In this document: positions 62,900 to 64,000 of the stretch, piece after piece | Numbering within the stretch: the first letter of the stretch is position 1 | Layout: each line of letters begins with the position of its first letter | Source: Nocardia higoensis | GTDB taxonomy: Bacteria; Actinomycetota; Actinomycetes; Mycobacteriales; Mycobacteriaceae | Reading direction: 5' to 3' | DNA: 64,000 nucleotides | NCBI RefSeq assembly: GCF_015477835.1 | Contig: NZ_JADLQN010000003.1 | Location: forward strand, 310,001 to 374,000 | Notes under the pieces: model-generated | What the model was told of the DNA's origin: nothing | The model's input: the letters and a program-made list of their open reading frames with translations, nothing else | Database searches by the model: none | Made by a program: the position numbers and the translations under genes

Positions 62900-64000
62900 A
62901 TGGACGATGTCGTCATGTCCGGGACCCTCACGGACCTCACCGAACCCTGGGGCGAGGCGCTACTTCGTGCCCGTTCTCCCCACGAATTGATCGGTAACAC
63001 CCCGGTGCAGTGGATAGGGGCCCCATTGGCACCTCCGAACCGGGGCTTCTGGGCGAAGCTCGAGGGCGCGAACCCGGGCGGAATGAAGGACCGACCTGCC
63101 CTCCATATGGTCCGGCAAGCCGAGATACGCGGCGATCTGGCGCCCGGAGCGCGGATCATCGAATCCACCAGCGGAACCCTGGGCCTCGGCCTGGCCCTCG
63201 CGGGGATTGTCACCGGGCATCCGACCACAGTAGTGACCGATCCCGGATTGGAACCGATCGTCTCCAGAATGCTGGCCGCCTATGGGGCCGAGGTCGAGCT
63301 GGTGACCGAACCCCACCGGGTCGGCGGCTGGCAGCAGGCGCGCCGGGAACGGGTCGAGGAATTGCTGGCGGCCGAACCCGGGTCGTGGTGCCCGGACCAG
63401 TACACCAACCCCGACAATGTCGCCGGTTACGAATCGCTGGCACTGGAGTTGATGAACCAGGTCGGTGGCGTCGACGTGCTGGTCTGCGCAGTCGGCACGG
63501 GCGGCCACTCCGCCGGAGTGGCCCGGGTGCTACGACGGTTCCAGCCGGAGATGAAGCTCATCGGTGTGGACACCGTCGGCTCCACCATCTTCGGCCAACC
63601 GGCACAACCTCGCCTGATGCGTGGTCTGGGTTCGAGCATCTACCCGGCCAACGTCGACTACGGCGCCTTCGACGAAGTGCACTGGGTCGGCCCCGCCGAC
63701 GCGGTATGGGCCTGCCGCGCGCTGGCGTCGACCCACTACGCCAGCGGCGGCTGGAGCGTGGGCGCAGCGGCACTGGTGGCCGGATGGGTGGCACGAACCC
63801 ACGACGCCGACACCCGGATCGCCGCAGTGTTCCCCGACGGGCCGCACCGCTATTTCGACACCGTCTACAACGACGCCTACTGCGCCGAGCACGGACTTCT
63901 CTACGCCGAACCCCCGCTCGGCCCCGAGATCATCGACCACCCCGGGCAGCGGGTAGTGCAGAACTGGACCCGGTGCACAACCGTGGTCGACCCGCGCCCC
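62900..64000 (+). CDS. PLP-dependent cysteine synthase-family protein (3' end cut by window)
   Basis: At least 367 residues, open to the end of the window. N terminus SPHELIGNTPVQWIGAPLA. The PLP-binding lysine lies in ANPGGMKDRPALHM (equivalent to NPxxSxKDR, with Ser missing). ESTSGTLGLGLALAG corresponds to the TSGNTG substrate loop, and VGTGGHSAGVARVL to the phosphate-binding glycine loop GTGGT. MRGLGSSIYP and YASGGWSVGAAAL follow. A recognised actinobacterial subfamily of unknown reaction, differing from CysK/CysM/CBS in the lysine and asparagine loops. ATG at 62900 chosen; a second ATG at 62915 is possible. Confidence 0.82.
   Translation, partial: MDDVVMSGTLTDLTEPWGEALLRARSPHELIGNTPVQWIGAPLAPPNRGFWAKLEGANPGGMKDRPALHMVRQAEIRGDLAPGARIIESTSGTLGLGLALAGIVTGHPTTVVTDPGLEPIVSRMLAAYGAEVELVTEPHRVGGWQQARRERVEELLAAEPGSWCPDQYTNPDNVAGYESLALELMNQVGGVDVLVCAVGTGGHSAGVARVLRRFQPEMKLIGVDTVGSTIFGQPAQPRLMRGLGSSIYPANVDYGAFDEVHWVGPADAVWACRALASTHYASGGWSVGAAALVAGWVARTHDADTRIAAVFPDGPHRYFDTVYNDAYCAEHGLLYAEPPLGPEIIDHPGQRVVQNWTRCTTVVDPRP

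Overview
The window is high-GC (about 70% by eye) actinobacterial chromosome, most likely Nocardia or a close relative in the Mycobacteriales. The reasons are gene content and style: a mycobacterial-type second succinate dehydrogenase, a CtpF-like P-type ATPase, a FadD5-like acyl-CoA ligase, a DinP/DinB2-type polymerase, XRE-DUF5753/DUF397 pairs, KstR-like operators, a cutinase-family secreted protein, frequent GTG starts and GTGA/TGATG overlaps. I see no rRNA, tRNA, phage, transposase or CRISPR array.

Layout. 0.6-3.7 kb: an arsenic operon (arsR, acr3, three tandem ArsC-type proteins). 3.8-7.2 kb: DinB/DUF664 protein, NYN nuclease-like protein, NAD(P)H oxidoreductase with a divergent AraC regulator. 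7.3-9.3 kb: allantoicase and PuuE-type allantoinase. 9.3-14.3 kb: P-type ATPase and secreted cutinase-like protein. 14.6-18.8 kb: methyltransferase, nitronate monooxygenase behind two KstR-like sites, DUF5996 protein, GDSL hydrolase, and a decayed SDR. 19-21.3 kb: flippase/MprF-like membrane protein with an internal degenerate kinase domain. 21.5-26.3 kb: methyltransferase, TetR regulator, FadD5-like ligase and a second nitronate monooxygenase. 26.5-33.5 kb: minisatellite, metallo-beta-lactamase-fold protein and an 1841-residue polyketide-synthase-like protein without condensing-domain catalytic residues. 33.5-40.3 kb: S4 protein, NlpC/P60 hydrolase, AAA ATPase with a divergent acidic protein, alpha/beta hydrolase and a thiolase homologue without its cysteines. 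40.6-44.2 kb: succinate dehydrogenase 1. 44.5-54.7 kb: two XRE-DUF5753 regulators with small partner genes, a 3-methyladenine glycosylase-like protein, a 34-residue peptide gene, a GlcD-GlcF-type oxidoreductase, an ABC exporter followed by tandem 76-bp hairpin repeats, and two small secreted proteins. 54.8-64 kb: DinB2-type polymerase, TetR with thioesterase, GlxA-type regulator with a divergent NAD-binding protein, Lon with a HAIR operator, a possible lipoprotein and a cut-off cysteine-synthase-family gene.

The most unusual signal lies between about 21 and 40 kb. Several enzymes carry in-frame tandem repeats coding for low-complexity, probably disordered inserts. Two of them, the PKS-like protein and the thiolase-like protein, have also lost their catalytic nucleophiles while the reading frames remain open. 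This looks like a set of pseudoenzymes, or genes in a slow in-frame decay driven by minisatellite expansion. All names rest on motif reading and remembered homologues; no search was run.
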